Shown here: one piece after another, positions 34,600 to 46,439 of the stretch
Layout: every line of letters begins with the position of its first letter
How positions within the stretch are numbered: position 1 is the first letter of the stretch
Source: Paracentrotus lividus
Taxonomy: Eukaryota > Echinodermata > Echinoidea > Camarodonta > Echinidae
NCBI GenBank assembly: GCA_940671915.1
Contig: CALNVZ010002974.1
Coordinates: 18,850,666 to 18,914,665, forward strand
Direction: 5' to 3'
Length of the DNA stretch: 64,000 nt
Translations under genes and position numbers: made by a program
Notes under the pieces: model-generated
Seen by the model: the letters and a program-made list of their open reading frames with translations, nothing else
What the model was told of the DNA's origin: nothing
Database searches by the model: none

Positions 34600-36900
34600 T
34601 ATATTACACCAGATTAGTGTCGGACATATGACTTTGCTTTTGGGGTTAAACCCTTCCAGGTCTTCAAGGGTACATGGTAAAATTAGGTGGGGCATTACAG
34701 CAGGTGTTCCATGGTCTGCTCTTCCCCCACACTCACAGTATGTCCGTCCTCGTTGTATACCCACTTTTCCAAAAAAGACCTTACAGCGTCCTGTACCTGT
34801 GCCGAGATGGTTCAGGCATAATCACGTTGGCCATTATGACCTGGCGAAGGGATTCCTTTGCACTTATGAAAAGCCTGTGTGGCATTTGTTAGCGATGGTT
34901 GGTCCACAGGGTCACCCTAAGTTTGTGGGCAGAGCTATCAAGGGATACTGTAGAATGGAGGATACTATTTTTTGACTTCAGTTTTTTGTTGGTAGGATTG
35001 TGATTGGGATGGAGACCCCCTCCTGTTTTTTCTTCCAAGGAATGTTCCTGTGAGGCAATGCAGAGATCGTCAACATACACGAAACTGTTTTGGGGTGTAT
35101 TGGTTGGTCATTGGTATACACACTGAAGAGCAGAGAGGCAATGACAATCCCTTCTGGGAGAACATTTTCATCTTGCGCCATCTGCTGCGCTGGCCATCAA
35201 GGCTGTTTTTTTTTCACCAATTCGTTGCAAGTTACAAACAACTTAATAAACGACTGGTGATCAGTTCTTGTGCTAAATGGCAGGTGATTAGTACAGCACC
35301 CAAGAACATACTACCCCGTCTCTCTTAAAGTCGTTCTTAACTTTAAGGACGACATGGTGAAACCAGGTAGAACCGTCTATTTGATAGCAGGTTCAGGAGT
35401 AGCTTGGTCAGCGTCACATCGTCTGCCATCTCAAAGAATTTACGGGTGAGAATCCTATGGTTTACAGTGTCATAGGCTGCTGGGAGGTCAACAAAAGCTA
35501 TTCCGGTAATAAGCTCTTCCTCAAACCCATCCTCGATGTGCTCTGTGAGATTCAGGAGTTGGCTAGTAAAGGATTTTCCTGGCCGGAAACCTGTCTTTTA
35601 GTGTTCAGGAATGAGGAGGTCGTCATCAATGGGGACAATGCGATTATAGCAAGTATGAGTCTTTCAAAGAGTTGCATGTACATGTATGACATAGTAGAGA
35701 GATGGGCATAGCTCTTGGGTATGGCTGGATCTCTGCCCGGTTGAAGCAGGACAACGACTCTTGATTTCCTCCATAGCTTCGGGAATGTATTGGTACTCAT
35801 GCAATTCAGCATGTCAAGCAGCCACTGAAGCGCAACAGGTCCAAGGTGATTGATCTGTTCGCAGAGGATGTCATCAAGGCCTGCAGCATTGTTCTTCATG
35901 GTCTTGATACCATCACACAGGTTTGTCATACTGAAAGGTCTTGTCAGGTCTGAGGGCTCTTGGAAGCAATCTTCAGCATCTTGGGGAAGCTTCGCTCTCC
36001 TGGAACAGTGATCAGGGTTTCCCTGACTGGTCATGCTGGTCACAAAAGAGCTGGTGGGCAACTTGGTCAGCAGTGACTTGTGGTCTTGGTTGGGTTTTTG
36101 TGTAGTCATTTCCCAGAATTTTGTTTTCCAGGCTTTCCTACTGCTGTGGGTCATATCCGTTGACTAGATCAATTCTTGCCATTTTAATTCTCTGTCGACT
36201 TTCCATAATGACTGTAGTAAGGTTCTCACCACATTCCACTACGTCAACACTGAAAGGGTTACTCTTCAAGCGTTTTACATACTCATAGTAAAGCACCTTG
36301 GAGTCATCAGACAAGCCTGGTGTATAGCTTGTGCTGTAGCTTCATGGGATACTTTGTCTTGAGGACTTCTTGATCATCTATACAAGGGTGTCATAGTTAC
36401 ATAGAATGGACGGAAGGTCTTAAATGTCATCATCCAGATCTAATGCAAACTGTTCCCACTTTGCCTTCTTTAAGTGGAAACGGCAGCGGAAGAGAACTGT
36501 GTGAGGTGTGATAGCAGCGTTCACTCTAATATAGACCCGATCGGTTGATGCTGGGTGTGCGGGATTGGTTTCTCACATTGGTTGGCAATGTTGACACCCG
36601 GTCAGGGTTGTATCCGCGTCTCCATCGTTCTCTGAGGAAGGAAGAGGGGAGCTTTGCATCACGAATGAGTACCATGTGACTTGCATCTGCCCCGTTTTCG
36701 ACGAGTTTGCCGTCTCCATTGGTTTCTCTATATTCCCATGTAACATGATGGCTGTTGAAGTCTTCAATAGCCACATTGATGTGTTCTCCAGATACTTCAT
36801 GGAGGAGGTTAAAAGTCTAAGTGGGAGGTTTATAGGCAGAGCTTACAGAGAGATTGTATTTGGGTGGTTTAGGCAACACAATCTGCCCTAAATTGGAAGA
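34600..36900 (-). pseudogene. Jockey-type LINE remnant (endonuclease, RT, C-terminal motif)
   Basis: Minus-strand order is: endonuclease motifs (DFNSHHVTW, DAKLPSSF, RGYNPDRV, 36775-36525); reverse transcriptase start (AAGLDDILCEQINHLGPVAL, PKLWRKSRVVVLLQPGRDPA, 35950-35700); a FVDLPAAYDTVNH-like block; LPEGIVIASLLFSVYTND; YVDDL at about 35065-35080; and a C-terminal CECG and EEQTMEHLL-type motif near 34730. These are features of Jockey-like elements. It has many frameshifts and lacks terminal hallmarks. Confidence 0.75.
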
Positions 36901-37255
36901 AAATGAGACCCATCATTTGAGTAGCACACATTTTTTTAAATTTAAATATAGAGGGCGCTATAAACAAATATACAAATTATCTTGACATTTATGTCCTGCG
37001 ATATAATAAAACAATATTTAGTAAAGTTCCCAGAGACATTCAGACATTGATAAGCTGACTAAAAGTGTAATTTTACACATTTTTAGAGGAAAATTCTGTA
37101 TTTTGGCGGCCATTTTGTATGACGTCACATTTTGTATGAGTGTCAGCAATCGGTTTCTTCATATTGAAGGTTTAGGCAATCATAATCCGTTGAAAAAAAA
37201 ACTATAGACGCCAAAACAAGGTACATCGAGTTGGAGGCTAGACTACTTTTAAAAA

Positions 37256-37860
37256 AAAAGGGAAAACCCGACGAAAGCTATATGAAAAGATTCGCCATAG
37301 TCCAGAAGTAAAGGAATGAAGAAAGCCAGATGTTTTAAATGGTGGGAAATTCCCGCCAGACGCCCCAATTGGAACCAAAAATGAGCTAGATCATCAAAAA
37401 GGACCCCCCCCCCAAAAAAAAGGGGGAAAACCCGACGAAACCTATATGAAAAGATTCGCCATAGTCCAGAAGTAAAGGAATGAATAATGCCAGACATTCA
37501 AGTTTTTGAAAGTGCCCGCCAGACGCCCCAAAGGGGCAAAAAAATGACCTAGATCAGCCAGAAAGGAAGCACCGTGATACCATAGGGAAATTTCTCGACA
37601 GACTCCATGTACAGTGCCCAATGCCAAACATTTTAAGCTTAGGGATTGCAGAGTGTCTGCTAAACGTCCGTAAAGTTCCAATTAAAATTCGCAATATTTA
37701 GCTAAATTAGCTTGAAAGAACAAATTCAGAATCCTATGTGACAAGATATTCACTTCAGTCCAGAGGAACATGAATTAACAATGGTAGACGTTTAAAGAGG
37801 CGAAAATTGCACTCCGGGTGTCTTTAACTGATATTGGAAATGAGATCCTATGAACCTAAA
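37256..37860. repeat. F left-arm tandem array, part 2
   Basis: It continues the same unit and orientation as 32070-33106 after element G, becoming progressively degenerate beyond 37690. A long C run interrupts it near 37405. Confidence 0.75.
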
Positions 37861-38189
37861 GAGTGATTTTTCACACATTTTGATAAAGGGCTACAAAAAA
37901 GGAAAAACTAAAATTAAATAAACAAAAAACCAGCAAACAAACAAAGGCAGAAACAAGAAATTTCTACAAAACATCTCTGAATGTCAGCAACCATCATTTT
38001 CAAAATTAAAATGAACGAGCTTATATACCAGTATCCGAGTATGCACCACATGGTGAGGAATCCCACATTTACCAATTGAACATGACATGTGGTCCCTAAA
38101 AACACATAACTAAGTCTCGTATCCTTATAGATGCCCAAAATGCATTTGGGAAATCCAGGTTTTGTGAGTCTAAATTGGTAACCACGACC

Positions 38190-39400
38190 TGCCTTTAAAC
38201 CATAATAAGCACCAAACCACTGATATAGCTATATTAGATTTTAGTAAAGCGTTTGATAGCAATGTATTTCCGCACAGACGACTACTCCAGAAGCTGCACT
38301 TCTACGGTATCAGAGGCAAAACACTAGCGTGGATCGAGGCCTTCCTCATCGGCAGAGTGAGCGGAAGTACATCTCCCTGGTTCCAAGTAGTAAGCGGCGT
38401 CCTGCAAGGGAACATGCTCTGTCCGCACCTGTTTATCCTGTACATTAACCACATTACAAAATCAGTCACTTCAACCCCAATATTCTTCACAAATGACTGC
38501 ATCATCTACTGACCTATCGCAACTCCAGCAGAAGCTTCCTTCCAAAATTATGTGGATAGTCTGCTAGATTGGTCAAATACTTGGGGTATGAATTTCAACC
38601 CATCCAAATGCAAAGTAATGAGAAACTCAAGAAAGCACAATGTTGGTAAAACAATTAAACTACCAGATGATGGGAACACCTCTCAAAGAAGTGAAAGAGA
38701 CCAAATACCTAGGAATCACCATCTAAAACAACCTGAAATGGGATTTGCAGTCAAGTATTGCTGCAGGTAAAGGATCCAAGATGCTCAATTTCCTCAAAGG
38801 GAATTACTACTCCGGCTCTAGGACTGTGAGCAAGAACATGTGCAAGACCATTGTAAAGCCCCATAGGCCATCTATTCATCATGGAACCCAGGAACCAAGA
38901 AGAATAGGAACCTGCTACAAAAAAAAAACTACAAAGAAAACAGCTGCAAGGTTTGTCCTTGGCGACTTCAAACCCAGATCCAGTGTAACGGCAGAGCTCA
39001 ACACACTCAAGTGGGGGTGACATAGAGAGTAGGCGCCAAACACAACGTATATATAACTACACTCCATAAGATCATCCACGGTAAACTGGACATCCCCTAC
39101 CAACATACAACTTAACATACAACCAAAAAATCAAAGAGGTAGGCGAACACATGATAGGCAATAGAGCATTCTTCAGTGTAGTTCAAAGCCCTTCACCGAG
39201 TCATTCTTCCAGGAATCTCTAAAGCTGTGGAATGGTCTACCCCAATCCCAACCCCAATCTAAAGTAGACATCAAATCCAGCACAACCTTAAAAACTTCTA
39301 TCCAACAACATGTTTACCCCCACCCCCCCCCCCTTGATTTTAAGCTCTGCGCAACGCTCACTCTGGTGAAGCACCAAGTTGTACTTCAAGTTAAAGTTCC
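38190..39400 (+). pseudogene. LINE reverse transcriptase fragment in the F core
   Basis: The plus strand reads AILDFSKAFDSNVFPHRRLL, KLHFYGIRGKTLAWIEAFL, VVSGVLQGNMLCPHLFILYI and FTNDCIIY, where the catalytic ADD has become TND. SLLDWSNTWGMNFNPSKCKV, ARFVLGDF and a KLWNGLP-type closing block near 39230 follow. It is a decayed LINE reverse transcriptase with several frameshifts. The clade is uncertain; CR1- or Jockey-related is likely. Confidence 0.7.
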
Positions 39401-39971
39401 CAGAGAACCGTTCGGAAGTGATGAACACAAGGTACAAAGTACAAGTGGGGGGGGGGTATGAAGTGTGTCCCTATTACGCCCAATATTGCTCTATTTGGAA
39501 GAAACCGGTGAAGGACGCGGCGAAATGTTTCCGACAGGTTCTTAGAATGGCCATGTCCATGTCAACTATTTCCGATTGTCTATTTTACTGAGAATACCGT
39601 GCGTCGTAACTCTTAATCATCAACTGTGAATCTGTTGATCTCGCTTTATGGACAAAAATACCCCTTAGACAGTTACCCCCAGAACAACTATCCCCACCAA
39701 AAATATATCCCCAACTCTACATCTAACCCTAACCCTATTTATTTTTGTCGAGGGGGTAAGTTGTCCTGATACGGGTTTGGTTCTAAGTTTGCACATAACC
39801 AGTTGTTTGGCAGTTCTCCCAAGTTAATGACTGTTGAAACATGACTTTTGACGCAGGACACACAGGAGCTTCTTTGAGAGTATTCTCGGTTTAGATTTCG
39901 TCTGGATCGTTTCCTTTTTATGGGTCAATCTTATCAAGAACTTTCTCATTTCTGTTTGTGCTTATGATACG
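39401..39971. other. Unassigned part of the F core
   Basis: I see no recognisable domain or repeat here apart from a short CTAACCCTAACCC stretch at 39721-39736. Confidence 0.35.
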
Positions 39972-40100
39972 TCAGGCTAAAGCCCGCGTCCCATTGTCCG
40001 GAAGTTGGGCAAGGATGGACACACGATCATGGAAAATTTCAAATTTTGCTCTGATCACAAAAGCATCGGGCCATTCGCGTTATTGTGTTGTTCGAGCGCA
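39972..40100 (+). mobile_element. One-ended fragment of element W
   Basis: AAGCCCGCGTCCCATTGTCC and the following GACACACGATC, CAAATTTTGCTCTGA and AAGCATCGGGCC match the W left end at 526-640. No right end was found nearby. Confidence 0.6.
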
Positions 40101-40194
40101 ATCGTGTAAACTTTTTTATACATCGATCTCGTTTTGGCTCTGGCTTGGCTTTTGACCAAGTCTGGGGCTAATTTTACGCGAACCCTAATATTTC

Positions 40195-40531
40195 ACATTT
40201 CGTGTGTTTATCTTTACTCAACTTAGGGACCAAAATTTGGTACAAATCAATTTCAAGGGATTCTCTGCTTTTACTGACCCCGTCGGTCAAAACAAAGGTG
40301 ACACTGGGTGATCGAGCTTTTGCTTGTGCTCGACCCAAACTATGGAATGAGTTACCTCTTGAAGTCATGAAAGCAACATCAATTGGTAACTTCAAATCTA
40401 AACTTAAACACATCTATTTAATTAATTACAAGCATATCAAAAGCTCCTAAATAGCGCAGTAGAATATATACCTTTGTTGAATAGTTTCTGCGCTCTACAA
40501 ATTGACTATTATTATTATTATTATTATTATT
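40195..40531 (+). pseudogene. CR1/L2-type LINE 3' end with (ATT)n tail
   Basis: The plus strand encodes a C-terminal block (GDRAFACARPKLWNELPLEV...FKSKLKHIYL), a stop, GCGCTCTACAA, and an ATT tract at 40505-40531. It is a 5'-truncated copy, a few hundred bases long. Confidence 0.8.
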
Positions 40532-40779
40532 ACCCTTGACTTTTAAATTAAGTGGTAGGTCATTTTTTAAATATTTGATCTGTGATAGGAAAGTGTCCAC
40601 CTTCGCAAATTACTTTTGGATTTTGGCAATGGAATACTACAATAATTTATGGACAAGATTATTTTGAATTTTAATTGAGGGTAGATCATATAAAATCGTA
40701 TGTAGGTCTATCATTATTAATATAAAATGGACTTTTACTCCTCTTTTTTTTTAGGTGCCTGCATCGGCTAATATTTTGG

Positions 40780-42415
40780 GATCCCACTTTTAGGGCGTCT
40801 GGCGGACACTCCCGTCCACTTAAACGGTCTGGCATTGGTCATATATATGTGGCCCTTGTCGAACAATTTCCCGTTAGTTTCACGGATCTAGTTCAATTTC
40901 TGGACCCTCTTTGGGGCGTCAGACAGGTACTTACCACCACCTAAATCGTATGGCATTATTCATTCGTATCTCTGAAGTATGGAGAATCTGTTCATGTATG
41001 TTTCGTATGGTTTCCTTTTTAACTGATGTAGCTTGGTATTCTGAATTTTGGCACTTTAGTGGCGTCTGACGGGCACTTTCCACCACTTAAAGAACTCCTC
41101 CGGGCTGAAGTTTGCATTATTACAAAAATAAAGTAAAATCTAAAAAGCACAACACTGAAAATTTCATCAAAATCGGATAAGAAATAGCAAAGTTAAGAAT
41201 TTTATTAGGTTTTGAATTTTTTAAGGAAACAGTTCTCAAATTGGCAACCTGATGATGTCATAGTCCCCCTACTTTCTTTGTATTTTATTGTATGAAATAC
41301 CAATTATCAAGATTTTCGGCCCCAAGGACATAAAAACAGGGATTAATCCTTGTGGAATGTTCAAGGTCACAAATGCTTTTACTGTCTTATTTCAGTATGA
41401 GTTATAGATTTTCTGTATACGCAATGTATGAAAAAATGAGATAAATAGGATTTCATGTATTATATGAAATCCTATTTATCTGATTTTTTCATATTTTGTT
41501 ATTAACAAAATATACAAGAAGTAGGGGGACTATGACATCATCAGTTTGCTCATTAGAATATTCAAATATTCATGAGACATGCCAAGAACTGTTTTACGAA
41601 AAAAATTCAATACCTAAAAAATGCATAGCTTTGTTATTTTTCATCCGATTTTGATGAAATTTTCTGCGTTGTGCTTGTTAAATTTTATTTTACTTTACAA
41701 AAATTTTTGATTTCAGCCCGGAGTCCTCTTTTAAATCGTCTGGCATTTTTCATTTGTGGATCTGGATAATTGCCGAACAATTTTCTATTGGTTCCCCGGG
41801 TGTCCTTTCTGGCTGATCTAGCTCATTTTGGGGGCCCTTTGCGGGCGTCTGGCGGGCACTTTCCATCACTTAAATCGTCTGGCATTGTTCATTTCTTTAC
41901 CTCTGGACTATGGCGAATCTTTTCATATAGGTTTCCTATGGTTTCTTTTTCTGATGATCTAGCTCATTTTTTTAATTTGGGCACTTTAGGGGCGTCTGAC
42001 GGGCACTTTCCACCATTTAAATCGTCTGGCATTGTTCATTCCTTTACCTCTGGACTATGGCGAATCTTTTCATATACGTTTCTTAGGGTTTCCTTTTTTG
42101 ATGATCTAGCTCATTTTTGGGGGCCCTTTGGGGGCGTCTGGCGGGCACTTTCCACCACTTAAAACGTCTGGCATTGTTCATTTCTTTACCTCTGGACTAT
42201 GGCGAATCTTTTCATATAGGTTTCGTCGGGTTCCCTTTTTTGATGATTTAGCTCATTTTTTTAATTGTGGCACTTTAGGGGCGTCTGGCGGGCACTTTCC
42301 ACTGCTTAAATCGTCTGGCATTGTTCATTAATTTACCTCTGGACTATGGCGAATCTTTTCATATAGGTTTCTTAGGGTTTCCTTTTTTGATGATCTAGCT
42401 CATTTTTTTGACCAC
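40780..42415. repeat. F right-arm tandem array
   Basis: It holds the inverse of the left-arm unit. CTGGACTATGGCGAATC recurs at about 41905, 42050, 42192 and 42344, giving a period of 142-152 bp. A MITE splits the array at 41093-41732. Long open frames here come from the repeat unit and are not treated as genes. Confidence 0.85.
41093..41732. mobile_element. MITE in the F right array, possible TTAA target
   Basis: About 200-bp inverted arms begin CTCCTCCGGGCTGAAG and end with CAGCCCGGAGTCCT. TTAAA flanks both sides. The centre has a near-perfect hairpin (41440-41481, GATAAATAGGATTTCAT and its inverse). Confidence 0.7.
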
Positions 42416-44087
42416 TTTGGAGCCTCTCCCTGGCCATACCAACCACATAGAACCTGCCAGACGACCGATTCCTCATATGAGACGATGCAATCTTTACATC
42501 TATAAACAAGAAAATTGGTTTCCTTGTTTGATAGGGTGACCCTCGTGGGCACCCGGTCTATTATAACTTTGAAAAATAATTTCTTGAATACGATACTAAG
42601 CAGTTCATAAATAGTTCTCATAACGTCAATTCCGTCTTTACCGCGTCCGGAATATGTTGTTATCCAGTTCAGACCGAGTAAACTGCTCGTTCACTCTATA
42701 CCGTTCGTAGCACGTCCAAACTGTCTCTAAAAGTGCCTATGCGCAGCATGATAAAAGCTAGGTACCATGTTCGTAGTACGTCCTTCTCATTCAGAGTAAG
42801 TCCTACCCGTTTAAGGAACGTTGTCACTACGTTTAATTTTAGAACTTAAAGCCAGTACGATTATTTTTTAACATGTTCAAACAATCGGAATGCCTTTCCG
42901 TTCTCTCCGTTCGGGCCCGTTCGCCAAGTTCGTAAACAGATTGTAAACGGTCTGTACTAGATTCTAAAATGTCTGTACTACGTTCAGTCCGTGTGTAAAC
43001 ATATTGAGCCCGTTCACCAAGAACTACCTAGAACGCAGTGAGAACTAGCTCAGTGTGACGGGAATTATAACATGCCGTTCTGTTTAAAAATTGAAACGTA
43101 TTGCTATCCAAGCCCGTGCTATAAAGTCCTGAGCGGATTGAAATAGGTCTCAAGTACGTCCATTCCGTGTGTACATAGATTAAGCCCGTTCTGCAATAAT
43201 TTCAATAACATGGTAAGAAATTATTCAGTGTGATAGTAGTATAAGCGAATAGATCAGCTGTTTAATTGCCGCACACTATTTGTTACAATTAAAGAAATCT
43301 CACAACTTTTTGGTCATGTTGGTCTAAAACGAACGCGTACATTTGACCGATTTTTTTTCTGGATTAAGATGAAACAACGTTCGAATACAGCCCTCAATAC
43401 GTCCATCACGTCTTTGCCTCGCCTGCAGTCCGTTTGTATCTAGTTAAGATCGGGTGAAAATGACCGTTTCCACGAAGCAGAACCCGTCTGAAACAATCCA
43501 AACCCGTCCCCAGCTAGTTGCAACCCGTTCTTATTTAGTTCCAACTCGTTTCCAATGCGTTTCGTCCCGACCTAACTAGTACTGGGTCGTTTTTAGTCCG
43601 TCAAAACCCGTTCTTACTCGTGCTTACCTCAACCAAACGTCCTCCAGAAAGTTACTATCGTGCTTACTGCGTCATTATCCGTGGCTAGAACGTGCTGAAC
43701 GTAAATGCGCCCCCGTTCTGCTCTAAAAACCTAGTCCGTTTTTGCCAGACCTCATGCGTCTTCGTAACTTCAAGCTGATAATGAATATGCAATGCTCGTT
43801 TGTAAAACGTCCTAGCACATCTTTAGAACGATTGAAGTACGGCAATTTCGTTTGCAGTAGGTCAATCTAGTTTCAGGTACGTTGCCACCCCGTTAAATTT
43901 AGTACGAGATGGGCGCCGATTTTTTTTAAACATTTTTTTTTTTAATCCGACCGAACTAGTCCTTTAAGTTTGTAAACATATCGTAAGAAGTATTTACTAC
44001 GTCCACTCAGTTTACACACAGACTATGCCCGTTCGGCAAAATTTGCAAGGACGTAGTAGGAACGAGCTCAGTGTGACGGGGGTATTA

Positions 44088-44310
44088 GCCGTCTGCATGG
44101 TCTTCTTTTTTGTGGCACATTCAATGGTGTGCTGTTGTTGTTACTTATCACTGGATTATTACATATACGCTTCTTAATCTCTCTACAGTTCGTAATGTCC
44201 CTTTTCAGCTTTCCTTCTTTTATCGGGATTAGTTTTCCACGGCCTAATAAGGTAAACAAAATTAATACTTGTACATATTTTTCATTTTCTTTACTTTTTT
44301 TGTAATACAT
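44088..44310 (-). pseudogene. PLE 5' coding end
   Basis: The minus-strand frame (KLIPIKEGKLKRDI... ...NVPQKRRPCRR) ends at the TTA target of the X cluster. It continues in style at 28797 (QYRKRRIHYQDLN), upstream of the conserved VINLS block. It is basic and low in complexity. Assignment to the PLE rests on position and on the TTA join, not on a motif. Confidence 0.5.
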
Positions 44311-44497
44311 TATATAAAATAAGATGATGGTGCCTGATTTTGTTTATATGATTTACTTTTATTTATTATGGTTTTTGTTCTTGTTTGTTATAATTTTCTC
44401 TTCAGAAATCCTGATAAAGGCAAATAACCCGAAAGCTTGAATAAAGATTCAAAGTTGAGCAACGTCTTAGCTTGTCTTAGACTTCTTATTCATAACA
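44235..44497 (+). repeat. PLE inverted 5' terminal segment
   Basis: This is the inverse copy of 12640-12930. It carries the decayed hammerhead-like core (CTGATAA at 44411, GAAA at 44431) and precedes a CA/TA tract. Confidence 0.7.
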
Positions 44498-44515
44498 TAC
44501 ACACACACACATATA

Positions 44516-44584
<69 letters not shown>
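44498..44584. repeat. (CA)n(TA)n microsatellite
   Basis: A short CA tract is followed by about 70 bp of almost pure TA. It borders the PLE and mirrors the TA tract at 12326-12598. Confidence 0.9.
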
Positions 44585-44587
<3 letters not shown>

Positions 44588-44834
44588 GAGTTTGTTTCCA
44601 AAAGGGACTAAATCCACTTTTGTAACTTCAGAGTAAATGGCTTTTCTTTGCCAGATTTTGTACAGGCGTCTATGGAAAATTGAAATTAAAAGTTGCAATT
44701 TCTGGAAATTGCAATCAAAATTTAGGTAAATTACTTTGCTCACAGATGGGTACGTACCTGAACAATGTCCTGATATCAATAACTCAATTTTCATCAAAAG
44801 TGGATTATATCCCTTTTGGAAACAAGCTATTCAA
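44585..44834. mobile_element. 250-bp MITE O in a TA tract
   Basis: An inverted repeat of about 38 bp begins GAAGAGTTTGTTTCCAAAAG, matched by CCCTTTTGGAAACAAGC at the right. It is flanked by TA-repeat DNA on both sides. Confidence 0.7.
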
Positions 44835-45914
44835 TATATAATATATTTATATACATGGTGGCCCAAAATTATTAGAACACCTGAACCTACACAAAGTGTA
44901 TGGGATTTATCAATTGCCCCAGTTCATTTGCCGAATTAATTTAATGATATCGTTTGTGTGCCATGGGCTTTCATGACTTTTTGCATAGGGTCTTACGTAT
45001 ATTTTGATACCAATTTATATAGTTTCGACTATCTGGTAATGCGCAGCATTAAAAATAGTTGCGCTTATGCGCTTTTCGTTCTTCATAGACTTGTGTATAA
45101 GGCGCAAGAGATAAAATATCACGAAGGTTCGGTTACGTACCGAACGTTGTACTTAAATTTTAAATCCCTAAAACGAACGCGTTCGTTTCCCATTCAACTG
45201 AGGCTTGAAATCGGAACAAAGGGTGGATTGATCACCACGTTCAGAATGAGTTCGCACCTCGTAACAATGTCGTGAGTTAAACGTCTGTGCACGAACGCGT
45301 TCGTATTTCTAATTTCCAATACTGAACATACCATGGGCTATTATACCACGAACATATACGGAGCATTTTGCAATGTTGATGCAAGTGCTTTTGATACTGC
45401 CGCCGCGCGCATTTCCATTGCGGGGAATACTATTTTTGTTTCTGTCATCACGCTCCCAAGAAAGGCAATTATTATTGCTATTGCGCACAAGTTCTCATGA
45501 TTTGTTTACAGTACAACTTCTTCTGATAATGGTTCATGGGATCATGCAATTTTTAATTATTTTCAGCCTTGAAAATCATTCAAACTATGGTGCATGTAAA
45601 ATATGCGTCTTTTTGAGAAAATATATTTCCCCTCACAAAAAGTTCCGCAAATCGACTTTAGGCAAGAAAAATTTGAGATACGCTTTAGTTATTCCTGAAG
45701 TAGCAATTATTCAGAAACAATTCAGGCATTAATAATAATGATAATGTGAACATTTATAATGCCGGTATCCATCATGAAAGATGCTCATGGCGCAGTAAAG
45801 AAAAATGAAAAACATATTTAGAAAGAGTAAGAGTTAAACATTTACTGGTAAGCTTGTTTGAATAACCAGGTTTTAGTGAAGTTTTGAAAGGTGCTAAGAC
45901 AACAAATATATATA

Positions 45915-46235
45915 TAGATCTATATCATACTTCGTCAAGTTTACTCGCTAAGTTAAACATTAATCTTAAAAGCAGGCCCCGACAATGTGACGGGCACAAT
46001 AGCGGGCGAGAGTAATGGTACATAATTGGGAGTATATACCCCCGCGCCTTACACTTTTCAATAGCCCTCACAGCGCGCCGCGCCGCCCCTCCCGACAATG
46101 GCCCATGTTCTATTCATCCGAAATGGTCATTTTTGTTTTCCATGAAGCAACACCTTTGTAGGATTTGATGAAAACTTGAAAGACCAGGACATGGGCTTAC
46201 TGTTAGAGAAAGCGGCGCGTGCTGAGGTAATTAAA
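45915..46235 (+). repeat. Direct repeat D1
   Basis: It matches 48873-49200 in the same orientation, with the blocks GACAATGTGACGGGCACAAT and TTTCAATAGCCCTCACAGCG. The copies are about 3.0 kb apart and could be decayed LTRs, but no retroviral-type coding sequence lies between them. Confidence 0.7.
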
Positions 46236-46439
46236 AAGAGGTTGCTTTGTCCGCTCAGTCATTTCCAGGTCTTTCAATTTCGCTTTGATTCCTCTTAGCA
46301 TAATCCTAAAAAAGATGTTTAACCATGTTAATAAAAACAAAAATGGACATTTGGAGATGAATATGAAATGCCTATATTTATGTCGGATTTGATTATCATT
46401 CCTTATATAACTGAAATAATCGTGCAAATGTGTAAGAGT

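Larger units (their letters stand above)
33107..37255. mobile_element. Inverted-repeat element G inside the F left array
   Basis: 33127-33460 and 36930-37225 are inverted copies sharing CTTGTTTTGGCGTCTATAG, GATTATGATTGCCTAAAC and TGACGTCA-containing blocks. F array units lie on both sides. The interior holds minus-strand CR1/L2 and Jockey fragments. The target duplication was not resolved. Confidence 0.65.
31907..42560. mobile_element. Foldback element F, 10.65 kb
   Basis: Ends are TAGACCGGGTGCC and its exact inverse, with TTA duplicated (31904-31906 and 42561-42563), restoring X4. The outer about 185 bp are highly similar inverted repeats. Inside them lie inverted arrays of a 140-155-bp unit (left 32070-33106 and 37256-37860; right 40780-42415). 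This resembles sea urchin TU and fly FB foldback elements in layout. The interior holds only retroelement fragments and smaller insertions, with no transposase seen. Confidence 0.85.
31810..44084 (+). mobile_element. Element X4, split by foldback element F
   Basis: X-family sequence at 31810-31906 continues at 42561-44084. It ends GACGGGGGTA before TTA (44085-44087), which matches the TTA at 28796-28798 and closes the X cluster. The right part has extra internal sequence (about 43100-43770) absent from X1 but with the same CGTTC/CGTCC style. Confidence 0.8.
12640..44497 (-). mobile_element. Penelope-like element (PLE) expanded by nested insertions
   Basis: Minus-strand coding fragments of one PLE lie in colinear order: N-terminus at 44310-44088 and 28797-28485, reverse transcriptase at 17033-15521, and GIY-YIG endonuclease at 15520-15002. 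They are bracketed by mutually inverted terminal segments (12640-12930 and 44235-44497), each next to a (TA)n tract. The pieces are separated by younger elements whose duplicated target sites rejoin the reading order: TTA at 28796/44085 and TA at 19797/28482. PLEs are non-LTR retroelements with a telomerase-related reverse transcriptase. This copy is dead, with several frameshifts and stops. That the two distant halves belong to one copy is an inference from these joins. Confidence 0.75.

Noticed and set aside
34628..34975. 115-residue plus-strand frame
   Set aside because: It is antisense to the C-terminal part of the Jockey-type remnant.
39721..39736. CTAACCCTAACCC telomere-like stretch
   Set aside because: Only about two units, with no other telomeric context.
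41770..42331. Long plus-strand frames with a repeated GIVHSFTSGLWRIFSY-type peptide
   Set aside because: The peptide repeat simply reflects the 140-155-bp DNA unit of the F right arm.
45373..45732. 119-residue plus-strand frame in element N
   Set aside because: It matches no domain I recognise, has leucine-rich low-complexity content and no context suggesting a gene.
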